From NCBI GenBank assembly GCA_032207245.1, contig CM063506.1, forward strand, positions 12,772,439 to 12,836,438: 64,000 nt of DNA, given 5' to 3'. The stretch comes from Pardosa pseudoannulata. Its lineage: Eukaryota; Arthropoda; Arachnida; Araneae; Lycosidae. Below are positions 12,601-22,424 of this stretch, piece after piece; the stretch's first letter is position 1, and each line of letters starts with the position of its first letter. The notes below the pieces were generated by a model, which did not search any database, was not told the DNA's origin, and saw only the letters and a list, made by a program, of their open reading frames with translations. The position numbers were made by a program, and so were the translations under genes.

Positions 12601-12744
12601 CCTATTAAGGACATGACTATGGATGATTTTGAAGATTACTTCCCTGATCGCAAAGATAATGTTGCTAAATATCCTAATTTCTGGCCACATGAAGATCCAC
12701 CAAGACCAGTTTTCCCTTATTTAGAAAAGAAAGACCACCACTAA
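3507..12744 (+). CDS. ATPsynD: ATP synthase subunit d, mitochondrial (3' four exons; 5' end outside window)
   Basis: Subunit d is part of the peripheral stalk of mitochondrial F1Fo ATP synthase and helps hold F1 against rotation on the matrix side of the inner membrane. Joining 3507-3603, 5461-5532, 8771-8833 and 12577-12744 gives 132 residues in one frame. Family marks seen: SLPEKAPTIDFAAYRN, then YNSLKVPYPADKVSS, a charged helix, MTMDDFEDYFPD, and the C-terminal FWPHEDPPRP with a His-rich end. Arthropod homologues are about 175-180 residues, so roughly 45 N-terminal residues lie in one or more exons before base 1; none was found in 1-3506. Introns of 1857, 3238 and 3743 bp are all phase 0, and the intron entering the first visible exon is phase 2. 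They carry Helitron, piggyBac-type, mariner and SINE insertions, none touching an exon. AATAAA signals follow the stop at 12748 and 12753. The gene looks intact. Confidence 0.93.
3604..5460. other. ATPsynD intron
   Basis: AT-rich, with very few CpGs by eye. No element borders or coding segments were recognised. Confidence 0.6.
5461..5532 (+). CDS. ATPsynD: ATPsynD exon B
   Basis: The exon follows a long pyrimidine tract ending TTTCTAG and ends at GTG|GTACGT. Its 24 codons begin YNSLKVPYPADKVSS, the most conserved block of the subunit d family. Both borders are phase 0. Confidence 0.92.
5533..7331. other. ATPsynD intron, left part
   Basis: AT-rich. The overlapping frames at 6848-7076 on both strands have no protein-like features. 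The intron continues past the Helitron to 8770 with nothing further recognised. Confidence 0.55.
7332..8481 (-). mobile_element. Composite or interrupted Helitron copy in ATPsynD intron
   Basis: The 3' end (CTAG at 7332-7335, hairpin decayed to CCTGTCATATGACAGG) and the 5' end (inverted TCCCC at 8477-8481) are both present. The 5' region occurs twice (ending near 7970 and at 8481), separated by about 300 bp of other sequence with a tRNA-like piece. Either a second truncated copy landed beside the first, or an insertion was accompanied by duplication. Confidence 0.75.
8110..8190 (-). repeat. tRNA-like relic
   Basis: The complement reads TAGCACGTTCGGTAGAGGG (A-box-like), an anticodon-like region, then GGTTCTGTCCCC (B-box-like). 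The acceptor stem does not pair, so it is a tRNA-derived repeat and not a tRNA gene. Confidence 0.45.
8771..8833 (+). CDS. ATPsynD: ATPsynD exon C
   Basis: The exon lies between TTGATTTCAG and GAG|GTAAAT. Its 21 codons, from DLKLEKLKELVD to AEKE, form the charged helical segment of the stalk subunit. It is too short to stand out by ORF length; support comes from phase-0 borders and its place in the family order. Confidence 0.85.
9321..9937. mobile_element. TTAA-flanked MITE (piggyBac-type) in ATPsynD intron
   Basis: A 617-bp element with inverted ends CCCCTTCCAGG and (inverted) CCCCTTCTTGG, between TTAA at 9317-9320 and 9938-9941. The interior has no recognisable transposase. It is a different family from the 216-bp element. 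Confidence 0.68.
10008..10290 (+). repeat. Interspersed repeat, copy 2
   Basis: The + strand copy of the repeat at 263-600. It begins AGGGTTGGTCATTTTGCAGG in the last ATPsynD intron, and similarity extends to about GTTTACAATCAAAATAC. Confidence 0.65.
10466..10634 (+). mobile_element. Old SINE copy in ATPsynD intron
   Basis: Recognisable blocks are GTTTGTGGGTTTGAGCCC (B box), GGCATGGCTGTTTGTAGCC and TTAGTCCTCATAT, strongly diverged. It lies in the last ATPsynD intron, in the sense orientation. Confidence 0.65.
11350..11530 (-). mobile_element. Old SINE copy, antisense
   Basis: The complement of the family: GGTTTAGTTT tail side, GGGCTAATGAGAC, CAGCTATGAACA and a B-box complement GGGATTCGAACC. 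It is the only clearly reversed copy of this family seen in the window. Confidence 0.65.
11665..11794 (+). mobile_element. Truncated old SINE copy
   Basis: Contains GGCATGGGAGTTTGTG, ATAGCTATTCGTAATC, TAAGCAGAAGGTCTGGTC and the AACCAAACCAA tail. The tRNA-like head is degraded. Confidence 0.5.
11896..12469. mobile_element. Palindromic mariner derivative (two inverted 3' ends)
   Basis: The element is flanked by TA and its ends read CAAGGGGTGAT and (inverted) CGAGGGGTGAT. Its arms, about 200 bp each, are inverted copies of one another, and both carry the mariner transposase C-terminal coding end. The left arm (- strand, 12055-12240) reads HTPYSPDLAPSDYFLFPKLK with the third catalytic Asp in APSD, then WLNGQGPDFYQDS. 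The right arm repeats WLNGQGPDFYQD on the + strand. It has no catalytic core and is non-autonomous. It sits in the last ATPsynD intron. Confidence 0.85.
12577..12744 (+). CDS. ATPsynD: ATPsynD terminal coding exon
   Basis: After the acceptor TCTTTTAAG the frame runs IQWYKNMIPIKDMTMDDFED to a TAA at 12742-12744 and contains FWPHEDPPRP and the final KKDHH. A palindromic mariner element ends only 107 bp upstream of this exon but leaves the acceptor and pyrimidine tract untouched. The open frame upstream from 12382 is intron read-through. Confidence 0.93.
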   Translation: MQWYKNMIPIKDMTMDDFEDYFPDRKDNVAKYPNFWPHEDPPRPVFPYLEKKDHH

Positions 12745-12747
12745 AGA

Positions 12748-12758
12748 AATAAAATAAA
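12748..12758 (+). terminator. Overlapping poly(A) signals of ATPsynD
   Basis: Two overlapping AATAAA hexamers lie at 12748-12753 and 12753-12758, immediately after the stop codon. The likely 3' UTR is therefore very short, although other A/T-rich hexamers follow within 150 bp. Confidence 0.6.
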
Positions 12759-12759
12759 C

Positions 12760-14423
12760 CAATTGAAAACTTTTGAAATATATTAGTTCAAGCAAATGTA
12801 ACCTAAGAAAAAGGTTAATTGTTTATATTAGGTACTGTATCCTAAAGAATTGTACAATTAATTAAAAGAAGTTTGATTTATCTTGTATGTATATTTTTAA
12901 TCTTTATAAGAATCACTTAATATATGTAAATGATAGCTTAAAAGTTTTCTTATTACTGATTGTTCTCACTTTTTATGTTCTCTAAGTATTTTTAAAAACT
13001 ATATCCTTCATATAAACATTAGAATTTACATAACTGTTGCTCTTTCCAATATAAATTTTTAGACTGTAAATAATTAAATCACAACAAAAATATAACAGCT
13101 TGAATTAATAATAATGAACTGTGTATATTTTCAGAATTATATAGGTTACTAACTATATATATTTCCAAATATAAGCCCATCTGTGTATAAACATTTTTTG
13201 TTGAAAAATTTACTTAAAGTTGAAAACCCGTATATAAGTTGAAGTGGAAAAATTTCTTTCTAACGTATAAAAATGTTGTCAAGTAAGTGAAATGGGTGAA
13301 ATATTTTCCAATCAAATTGTTGGTAAAGTGTAAAACCAATGGTTCTCAAACTTTTAATCACAGAATCAAACTTGAGAACCTTCGAGGTAGAAGATTGGCT
13401 GCAAATACCAAGGTAATTTCTTAGCATGTTTCTACAGTGATGAAGAGAGGCATCTTAAAATTTAATTGTTGAGCATCTTCATACATTACTTATTTCACAA
13501 TTTTAAGTCTACTTTTTTTGATAACTGTTACATCACTGAGTTTGAAAATCTTGTCCCTAGATCATGTGGCAATAAATTTTTTACATATTTGACACTACTA
13601 GTTTAAGCCCTGGCAACCCTATAAAAAGTTACCCCTTTTTTAGAAATTTAAACAATGTAAATTTTAAAATATGAAAAAGTTATTTTTAGCAATTTATCAC
13701 CTGTTTCTGGTGTTTGGAAAAATGTTTTCTACAAGATTAGCCAATCAGCTACAGATTTAGTATAGGTTTCCGTAGTGTGTTTTAAAAATTTTGGTACTTT
13801 TTTTACTATTTTAGCTTGATTATAGCACAAATAGGATTCTTACAATTATATATGTATATATAATTATATGTGTTATATATGTGTGTATCTATATATATAT
13901 ATATATATATATATTATTGATTTGTCTTTTTTTTTTCACCAATGCTAGCAAAGAACATTGTTCTACAACTGTTCCATAGATAACCATATAAACTGATCCC
14001 TCCACTTAACCTCAATTAAAAGTCCCAGAAGTTCTTGGCCTATACATGAAAATATATGGTATACATACACTGACACAAATGTGTCTATAATTATGTATAT
14101 TTTAACTGATTTGAAAACATTTTTCATTATGAAATATTTCAATAGCATTACTGCATTACCATCTGTTGTAAACTGGCAAGATTATCTGTTAAAGAGTGAT
14201 ATATAACAGTATGTGAAGGGGATTTTAATATGACAATACATTTTTCTTATTAATGGTATCAAAGAATTCATGTTCAGAATTAGGTGAGTCTACAGCAAAT
14301 CATGTTGATTTGTATGTTAAAACTAGTCTTAATAGTCATTATTTAAGATTGGTTGGCATTCTTGGAATTAAGTCAGTAAAATCATCCCCCCCCCCAAAAA
14401 AAAAAAGAACACTGAATAAATTT
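12760..14423. other. Intergenic, nothing coding
   Basis: Follows the ATPsynD poly(A) signals. Apart from the microsatellite at 13.85 kb, no repeat borders were recognised. Confidence 0.5.
13846..13916. repeat. Imperfect (AT)n/(GT) microsatellite
   Basis: TATATATGTATATATAATTA followed by a mixed GT/AT run and a pure AT run. No other feature is seen. Confidence 0.8.
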
Positions 14424-14434
14424 TCCTTGCTGTT

Positions 14435-14614
14435 GCCGAACAATGGCCGAAGGGTTAGGGTGCTGGCCTTCGGAGCCGGAGTTCGTGGGTTCGAATCCCA
14501 CTATGGCATGGATGTTCGTAGCCGTTCGGAATCGGCTTTAAGCTGTAGGTCCCGGTATCATTAGCCCTTGTGTTGCAAAAAGTAGACCGTAGCACTCCAA
14601 AACCAAAACCAAAA
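14435..14614 (+). mobile_element. Near-intact SINE with 11-bp target duplication
   Basis: The tRNA-like head keeps the A box (TGGCCGAAGGGTTAGG) and B box (GGTTCGAATCC) of the Pol III promoter, a perfect T-arm stem (GTGGG/CCCAC) and GCC/GGC acceptor ends. The body and AACCAAAACC tail follow. TCCTTGCTGTT flanks both sides (14424-14434 and 14615-14625). Confidence 0.9.
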
Positions 14615-14625
14615 TCCTTGCTGTT

Positions 14626-16504
14626 ACAAAATTGTACTCCCCCCTTTTTTAAAAAAAAAATCAATCCGTGCAAGTTAAGAGAAGGTACTTGAAATAAATT
14701 ATTGTTTTATAAACCGTGTAACAACTAGATCGTTAGCTCTAGAGACTTGCATCAAAATTTTTAAAACAGTAGCCTGCAATCATAAATTATTTCTTTGGTT
14801 TTGTACCAAAGTTAAAAACACATGCAAGTCTTAAGTAAAGTGTTATAAATTTTCTTTAAGGGGCTGAAATATTTGTAACTCTGAAGACAAAACGTTTTAC
14901 AAATTTTACAGTATTTAAATGTGAAGATTGTTTAGTGCATGTTCTCTACATATAAATAAAAATCCTTACAAAAAGCATTTTGAACAGGATTTTTGATTTT
15001 TTTGCTCCTTTTTCATATATTTACCAATGATGATTTTGTACCTTTAGCAATTATACAAGGTTCTTACATTCCTTAAATTTAGGTAATTGTTCAAAAAGGG
15101 CCCTTAAAGCTATTAATTTTTATATTGGGTCTTTAATTTTTAAACAAATTATTCTTAACAGCAAATTAATTTGAACTAAATCATTAAAAGTGAAAGCTGA
15201 GATGCCAAAAAATTTTACTGTATGGCCTGTCATGAAATGAAGTTTTAAAATAAGATATTTTGAGAGAATTTTGTGAGAAGACCAAACTATTTAAAGCTTA
15301 ATAAGCTTTTATGTGTATTAATAAATAGTTCATCTGTCACGTAGAACATTTATGAAGCTTTAAAAAATGATTTAGAAAAGTTTACAGTGTGCAGATTGTA
15401 GTTATTTGGAACATCAAAAATGCATACATTGGTTCCATATTTTAAATAGTGCTTTTAGAAAATTGGCATTATCTTCTGATTGGAATATTGCTTCAGTGTT
15501 ATTTGGACTGAATTGGTTATTTAAAGTCTCTTCTGCAAGAATAAATAATTTTATAAATGGAACAGCTTTCTGTAAAATTTTGTAATTATAATGGGGTGGG
15601 GGGAGGGGAGTGTTTCTGTCAACCATAATTTTTTCTAGGGAGGTCCTTAAAAAAATCTCCGATTCTTTAAAAACTCCTTTATTTTCACTTTAAAAAACTT
15701 GTATGATTTTTATAATTGTTTCACCAGTCAATGAAAAAATAAGCTAGCTGTCAGTAAAAGATCACAAGTTTTTTTTTAACATTAATGAAAATATTTTGGA
15801 ATTACTGCAAAGTTTTTGTTGCAAAATTCTGCATTGAAGAAGCCTGTTCTTAATGTAGATGCATATTTAACGAACATGCCCTTTGATTTGCTTGCAGATG
15901 AATATATGGTGAAGGATAGGTTTCAACATTTGAAAAAGAAACAAATCACAAGTAGGGGAACATTAAAATTTAGTTCTCCAGTGTAAAAAGAACTGGGAAT
16001 TCAAAATATCACTTTTGATTCAAGCTGTAAAAGGGGCATTATTGTCACATGAAAGTGATAGTTTTAAAGGAAATTTTCAATGTCTGGGAGAATACTGGCT
16101 GATAAAAGTTGCTGAGGAACATAGAACAGTAGATCAATAAACTTAATGGTGAAAGACAATATATATAGTTTATAAAAATATTTTGTAAATATTTACCAAA
16201 TATATTAGCTTTAGTGAAATAAAAAAAAGTAAGATTTAAGAGGAAAAGGAAGTTACATTTTAAAGTCATGAGATAGCAATGGATAACACTCTTTAAAAAT
16301 CATGGGCAAGAAGAAAAGTTAATATGAGAAATTTAATTTTAACTTTACTTTATTCTGTAACAGTTTTTTAACTGTGGATATACATTTTTTTTAATCCCTC
16401 CCTTCTTTCTCCAGTCAATATCATGGAGTGAAGTTTTGCATGCAATTTTTTTTTTTTATAATGCTTGTGATATTTCTAGGCTAGTGTGTCCAAAAGCAAT
16501 GCTC
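14626..16504. other. Intergenic, possibly an old unidentified repeat
   Basis: Short conceptual stretches such as NPVLNVDAYLTNMPFDLLAD near 15845-15960 read like a decayed protein, but no family can be named and no ends are visible. Confidence 0.35.
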
Positions 16505-16516
16505 AAAAAGATTAAA

Positions 16517-16690
16517 GCCAAACGATGGCCGATTGGTTAGGGTGCTGGCCTTCGGTACCAGAGTTTGTGGGTTCAAATCCCACTATGGCATGGATGTTTG
16601 TAGCCATTCGGAATCAGCTTTAAGCTGTAGGTCCCGGTCTCATTAGCCCTCGTGTTGCAAAAAGTAGACCATAGCACTCCAAACCAAACC
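16517..16690 (+). mobile_element. SINE with 12-bp target duplication
   Basis: Full-length family member, flanked by AAAAAGATTAAA at 16505-16516 and 16691-16702. The B box is GGTTCAAATCC, a CpG-to-CpA change relative to the GGTTCGAATCC of other copies. Confidence 0.9.
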
Positions 16691-16940
16691 AAAAAGATTA
16701 AAAACATCCATTTCTTGCACCTAAAAAATATTTTATTTCTTATTTCACATATTACATAACTACCAGCATATTTATAAACTAATTGGAGATAGTTGACTAG
16801 ATTTAAGATTTTATACAATTTTGAGATTAAAAAAATGCACATTTGTTAAAACTCAATTTTAGTATGCAAAACCTTTATTATTTATTATTTTTAATGTTTC
16901 TTCATTATTTTTTTAGTTACCACTTTTTTAAACTTACAAC

Positions 16941-17128
16941 TTTCAATAAAATTTGTTTTTAAATTAGCATTACATTTTACTGCATTACAGAATAGTCAGT
17001 TGCACAAAGCTTCACTTTGTTAATTATCAAAGGAAGTATTTTGAAGACTTGTATCATGAGAAAATTTACAGCATAGTTGATTATTATACTAAAGTTGGTT
17101 AGCATTTTGGGCCTGTTCATCACCTATT
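16941..17128 (+). repeat. Left copy of a 188-bp perfect direct repeat
   Basis: Every base I compared with 17530-17717 is identical. The offset is a constant 589 bp. The repeat content is non-coding and has no transposon-like ends. Its length is far beyond normal target-site duplications, so it looks like a locally duplicated flank from repair of a widely staggered break. Confidence 0.9.
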
Positions 17129-17529
17129 TTCACATACTTGCTCTGTATGTCAGAAAGCATTTTCTCATAATTTCAACTTGAAAGATCATCTTCGTATCCA
17201 CACTGGAGAAAAACCCTTTGCTTGCAGTATATGTAAGAAATCATTTTCTCGAAAATACCGTTTGGATCTTCATCTTCGTACCCACACAGGAGAGAAACCA
17301 TTTTCTTGTTCTGTATGTACAAAAGTATTTTCTCAAAAACATTTCTTAGATATTCATCTTGCTTCCCATATTGGTGAAGAAAACCCATTAACTTGCTATG
17401 TCTGTCAGAAAGAATTTTCCAATAATACCCACTTGCAAAATCATCTTCGTATCCATACTGGAGAAAAACCATTTCCTTGTACCATATGTATGAAAGCATT
17501 TTCTCGTAATTCTATCTTGAGAGATCATC
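17129..17529 (+). pseudogene. Zinc-finger gene fragment inserted between identical 188-bp repeats
   Basis: This fragment encodes about five fingers (CSVCQKAFSHNFNLKDHL onward, through FACSICKK to AFSRNSILRDHL) and is nearly identical to the inverse complement of 24500-24905 in the finger gene, in opposite orientation. It has no ATG start and no flanking gene; its frame runs out into the right repeat and stops at 17612. The two ends fall exactly at the inner edges of a perfect direct repeat. It is therefore a templated or captured insertion, not an independent gene. The last codons are rearranged relative to the donor (SILRDHL in place of SSLRIHL). Confidence 0.75.
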
Positions 17530-17717
17530 TTTCAATAAAATTTGTTTTTAAATTAGCATTACATTTTACTGCATTACAGAATAGTCAGTTGCACAAAGCT
17601 TCACTTTGTTAATTATCAAAGGAAGTATTTTGAAGACTTGTATCATGAGAAAATTTACAGCATAGTTGATTATTATACTAAAGTTGGTTAGCATTTTGGG
17701 CCTGTTCATCACCTATT
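17530..17717 (+). repeat. Right copy of the 188-bp perfect direct repeat
   Basis: Identical to 16941-17128 and abutting the 3' edge of the zinc-finger fragment. Sequence outside the two copies is unrelated, so the duplicated unit is exactly bounded by the insertion. Confidence 0.9.
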
Positions 17718-18329
17718 CACATTTGAAAAGAAATATACATATATACACATACCCATTCACCTTTTTTGTTGAATCCTGTTGATGGCATGAATATAGCTCT
17801 TCAGAATTATTTTAAGTTGTGATACCAATCTAATAAGCATCCCATGAGCAAAACTGTAGAGTCTCAACCAAATGATAAACTAATCAGGTTGTCATATTTA
17901 GTACAAATGTGAAATTTCGTTTAAAATTTGGAAACATATGTTCAAGACTTGAACTTTATGATGATTGCAATTTTTTCTTTTTGTATATTTGGAAGTAAAA
18001 TCAGATAGTAAATGGAAAATAATAGGAATAAAAATGAAAAATAAGATAGCAAAAAAAATTTTTTTTTTAAATGTCACTTTCATTTCAAAGCTTTCATAGG
18101 GAAAATGCATCTCAAGAACTGTAACAGTTAATAAATGATTTAATTTATTTACTTAATTTTTTCTTAAGAGAAGACTGAGAAGCATTATATGTGAAGTTCC
18201 AAAGTTCAAACCATCTCTTGCATCTTTCCATTTTTTAAAGTTGTTTAGTTTCAAATCTGATCACTAGATGGCACTACAATTCCATATGATCTCCCTATTT
18301 ATTTTTATCATCTCTCTCTCAAGATCATC
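17718..18329. other. Intergenic with a possible SINE relic
   Basis: 17770-17875 has weak SINE-like blocks (GATGGCATGAATATAGC, CTTCAGAATTATTTTAAG). The remainder holds nothing recognised. Confidence 0.35.
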
Positions 18330-19330
18330 AATTATATCCCTTCAACTGTCATTCAAGTCTATATGAATGGCATACATGACAACACTTGTTCCTGTGGTAG
18401 TGTAGTTTTCATTGTCCTTTTTCATAAACAAAGTTAGGATGAGAAACCCAGACTTCTGCTCTGTTTTTAGGGCTGAATTTATTGCTATCAAAGAGGCACT
18501 CAGGGTTTTGATGATTGAAACTTCATCTGCAGACATTTGGATCTTAACAAATAGTGCCCTTCAACACCTAAGCAGCTGAACTGAAATTGATGATAGAACT
18601 TCAGTGTCAATTATGAAAGATCTCGAAGTCCTTTTGAAATGTCACAAAATTTACTTTCAGTAGGTTCTCTTTAATATTGAGCTATATGGAAATGAGACTG
18701 CTGATATCACCACCAAGAGAGGTACTGGTGGTCCTTCAACATCACATATCGGCTAACATTCTCTGAAATAAACTCAAAAGTTAAGATTTTAAACAGCAAA
18801 TTTGGAAAATCTGTCCCTTTCATGATATTCAGGGAAATCTGGCTATATACTAATGATTAAAGATGATAGAGGTGACCAGGTCACCATCACTAGACTTATT
18901 AGCTGATACATCAGGAGGCTTACTTTTGCCAATGGATGAGACTGGTAAGAATTGCATCAAATGTCTTAGTGCTAAGGCTTCTCCTGTCCATCTATTGAAT
19001 TATGTGGGGCTTCTGTAGCATGACTTGTTTTCTTCACCTCTCCTTGTTTGCGATGCCGAACGATGGCCGATTGGTTAGGGTGCTGGCCTTTGGTACTGGA
19101 GTTCGTGGATTTGAATCCCACTGTGGCATGGATGTTCGTAGCCGTTCGGAATCGGCTTTAAGCTGTAGGTCCCAGTCTCATTAGCCCTCGTGTTGCAATA
19201 AGTAGACCGTAGCACTCCAAACCAAACCAAACTTTGTTTGCGACTTCATGAGAATTCACAATCTCCTGGACTTTGTTTAGCCTTCAGCAGATCAAAGGGT
19301 ATATGCAACAACAACTATACCATTGTTTAA
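18330..19330 (+). mobile_element. Jockey-type LINE relic, RNase H domain
   Basis: Conceptual reading shows RNPDFCSVFRAEFIAIKEAL, ADIWILTNSALQHLSS, SIMKDLEVLLKCHKIYF, LYGNETADITTKRGT and LLVCDFMRIHNLLDF in the order of the RNase H region at the end of ORF2 in Jockey-clade elements. Stops and frameshifts interrupt it, and the first catalytic-Asp motif (normally YTDGS) reads YMNGI. It is a dead 3' fragment, split by the SINE at 19054-19233. Confidence 0.8.
19054..19233 (+). mobile_element. SINE inserted inside a LINE RNase H relic
   Basis: Full-length copy flanked by TTGTTTGCGA (19044-19053 and 19234-19243). Removing it rejoins the LINE reading LLVCDFMRIHNLLDFV, the usual C-terminal motif of Jockey-type RNase H regions, so the SINE is younger than the LINE. 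Confidence 0.9.
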
Positions 19331-20439
19331 GATTTGCAGTTTTACTTATTTCTATAGAATAGAATGCAGGCAGATACTTAATATTTTAATCTCAGTTGGT
19401 ATTAAATTAATCAGAAACTCAAAGTAAAAGCATACAAGACTTTTGAGTCAGTTTTATATAGAGAATAATAACCTGTAACACTGCCACAAGACAATTTTCA
19501 AATTTTCTTTAAAATAAAGAGCATTTTTTTGTAAGATTTGCATATTATGAGTGTGTGTATTTTACATACTAGTTCAAATTTTAGTAGTATTATATCAGTT
19601 GAAAAAATGAATATATGTATTTATATACAACAAATTCTTGTTTGAGAGAGTAAATGTTCCTTGGTAAAGTTCACCTTTCTGTAACTTTAGATTTTTAAAG
19701 TTCATAAATCCAGGAATCTTATTCTCCTTGCTCACTTCCCATTCCCTTTCTCTACTGTTTTATCTATTAAATACATATACTATAGTGAAATACCTCAGTG
19801 CTGACCCCACTATTGATGGCTAGCACATTGAGTAATAAATTTCCTCTAGTACTGATTTACTATTATATGGTTTAGAAAGCCAATATATGTATTAATGATT
19901 TTTGCAGCTTTTTGTTCTTATGGTAGGCAAAAATGTATTTTACCTTATGACCTTGAACTGCTTCAAACCTAAGTACCTGAACCACCATGGAAAATTTCAT
20001 TATGAATGATCCAGCCATTTTGGAATTTACAACAGATATATGCACATGCAAATTATATATACATATACATTATTATATTTCTATATTACTCTGAAGACAA
20101 AAATAGAAATTGAAATATGGCAGCATTTAGTAGAATATCTTGAAAGTAAATGAACTAAGTTTTATTGTACAAATGATGAATTGGGACTCACTATTTATTT
20201 TAATGGATAGTTTTAAACATGTTTAACAAACAAATATTACTTTTTTCATTATTTTTATTAGAGTGCCCAACTTCCATACATAAAAAATCTACTTTTTCTC
20301 ATAAAAATGTATTGTGATCTGTTTGTGCTTACAGGAGTAGCCATAGCTTTCATTTTTTGTAAACTTTTTTTCTTTATGTAGTTGGCAATACAGGCACTAT
20401 ATGCCTTTATACCAATACAAGGCTATGAAGCTGTTACCC
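19331..20439. other. Intergenic, possible old repeat tail
   Basis: Near 19945-20030, GACCTTGAACTGCTTCAAAC and AAAATTTCATTATGAATGAT resemble the 3' tail of common arthropod retroelements, but borders are not visible. Confidence 0.3.
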
Positions 20440-20724
20440 ATTTAGCAATGCCTGCAGAGTATGTGTAGCTTAAAGTATGCCACGGACGCAATTAACATTA
20501 TCCCTGTTGGATCATATTTTAGAAGCAGGGAACAAGCAGAAGATCCCCAGGCTTAACCTGCCACCTCCAAAGATATCATTTGAGAACATCGTGACCATGA
20601 ACATATTTTACATGCCACAGTCACTTTAACAAACACTGTGGATCTTTGGCCTGCTCAAGCCCCAAACCCGCAACCTTTCAGTTACAAGATTGCTACCTTT
20701 GCTGACTGAGCTACTGCTGCTCAT
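20440..20724 (-). mobile_element. Second tRNA-derived SINE family
   Basis: Read on the - strand, it starts AGCAGCAGTAGCTCAGTCAG (A-box region), then has a degenerate B box (GGTTGCGGGTTTGGGG). About 200 bp of unrelated body follows, including GGCATGTAAAATATGTTC. It does not match the common SINE of the window. The 3' border is approximate. Confidence 0.55.
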
Positions 20725-22200
20725 GTTTTTGTAAACTAACATCACATGCATTACTGGAGAACAGACTCGTTCCCTGGGTAAGAATAATTTTAAAATTTGA
20801 CTTCTGGAAATAGCATTTTAAGCTAAGTTCATTGATGCCTTTTTTTTTTTACCTTGCCATTATAATTAACTAACTTCACTTAACTTTGCACTTCTGAATG
20901 ACCATACTATCAAGCTAAACAAGTGTTTGCTTCTGTCAGTCATGAGCATCTTGCATTAATAAACTGACATTATTTATAACTCAATTACTATTTCACAATT
21001 GATTAAACTTCTTACTCATTTCTGATATAAATAATAGTAGGACAGATAGAAAACTTAAATGTCAGGAATGCAAAGCTCTTTATTTATCACTTAACACTTA
21101 CTTGATTAAAATATAGAATTGACCAACATACGGAGCTATTTGCTCTTTTATAGAGTAGTAGAATATTCTGATACACTTCCAGTAACATAAAAAAGGTTCT
21201 AATACCTTATAGAACTAACAATAAAGCAGGTAATTAAAATTCCACAGTGTCCATGTAAGGATTTGAAATGGAGACCTCATGCACTGAAACCTAATGCATT
21301 ATTTCTTCCCCAGACAGACCTTAACAGATAATAGAACAATTTTAAGCAGCAATATAGGCACATACAAATGTGTTTGCTCGATTTTCATCCAAAAATCTGT
21401 GACTCAATTTATTTTCAATTATTAAAACCAAGTTTAATCTTCTAACACACTAGCACTAGTTGTCTTATATAGTAATTAATTGTATACACATATAGAAGTA
21501 TCTATAGTTTTATTTCCCTATTTAATCCCAAATAACCACTGAATTTTTTATAGCCATTCCCTAAAGAATGTTTCATTTACAGCTGTGTTACAGATAAATG
21601 ACACTTTGAGAGGTGCACGAGAGAGCAGTATTTGCTTTAAGGTGTTTTTTGGATTTGTATTTCTAAAGTACATGTCTTGTTCTGGTAAGCAAGTAAACAA
21701 TCTTTGGCAATCTAAAATACTTTATTTTGTTCATCAGTAAAATGCTGGTTATTAATAAAAAAGAATAACAATTTTTTGAGCTACATTTTAGAGGATTTCA
21801 TACATTTTTTATCATGGATAAAATAGTCAGATAATGGCCAAATAGGTAGAGTGCTGCATTTTTTTTTTTTTTAAATCAGACTCCAAGGTTATGGTTGGAT
21901 TAGATTTCAAAACAGTTCAGAATGAGATGCAAGAATCATGTCCTAATCATAGTATAGCAAAATTTTATTGATTTCACTTAAAAACCAAACCATGGATAAA
22001 GTACTTGGAAAAATCTCTTTCAAATATAACACAATTTAAAGGTTTGGTGTTAACAAGAACAAAGTAATATAAATATACAATTTATATAAAACTTATCAAA
22101 CTTTTGTGACAGTAATTTTTTTTCAGAATTTACACTTTAAGTTATTTTTTAAGTGAAAGTTTGTTTAAAACTCAAACATACAATTTATTTTTTCTCAATG
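20725..22200. other. Intergenic; one decayed SINE only
   Basis: Apart from the relic at 21831-21990 no feature could be supported. Confidence 0.5.
21831..21990 (+). mobile_element. Highly decayed SINE copy
   Basis: Keeps ATAATGGCCAAATAGGTAGA with AACAGTTCAGAATGAG and CTAATCATAGTATAGCAAAA. A poly(T) run splits the tRNA-like head. The borders are approximate. Confidence 0.5.
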
Positions 22201-22204
22201 TTAA

Positions 22205-22420
22205 CCCTCTGACTGTCAAGATCTGAGACAAAAAATATACATGACTTGTCTTTATAATCCAGCTAAATACATTAATTTACATCCCGTATAAAATTGAGGG
22301 CAGTATGATAAAGATATAAAAAAATATGTAAGCTCATTGGAATTTAGAACAGTACATGCTTTTATCAATAAGAATGAAATGGAGTGAATCTGTACAAGTA
22401 TGGGTTTGACAGTCGGAGGG
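22205..22420. mobile_element. TTAA-flanked MITE (piggyBac-type)
   Basis: A 216-bp element with inverted ends, CCCTCTGACTGTCAA and (inverted) CCCTCCGACTGTCAAA, between two TTAA sites (22201-22204 and 22421-22424). It has no coding capacity. The TTAA target and CCC start are typical of piggyBac mobilisation. Confidence 0.82.
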
Positions 22421-22424
22421 TTAA

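Noticed and set aside
12382..12744. A 120-residue membrane protein
   Set aside because: The N-terminal part is intron and mariner sequence read through into the last ATPsynD exon; the acceptor at 12575-12576 defines the true start.
14435..14507. A functional tRNA gene
   Set aside because: The tRNA-like head is continuous with a conserved SINE body and is flanked by a target duplication; many similar copies occur.
17178..17612. An independent zinc-finger gene
   Set aside because: No ATG start; bounded by direct repeats; the frame runs into the repeat. Better explained as a captured fragment.
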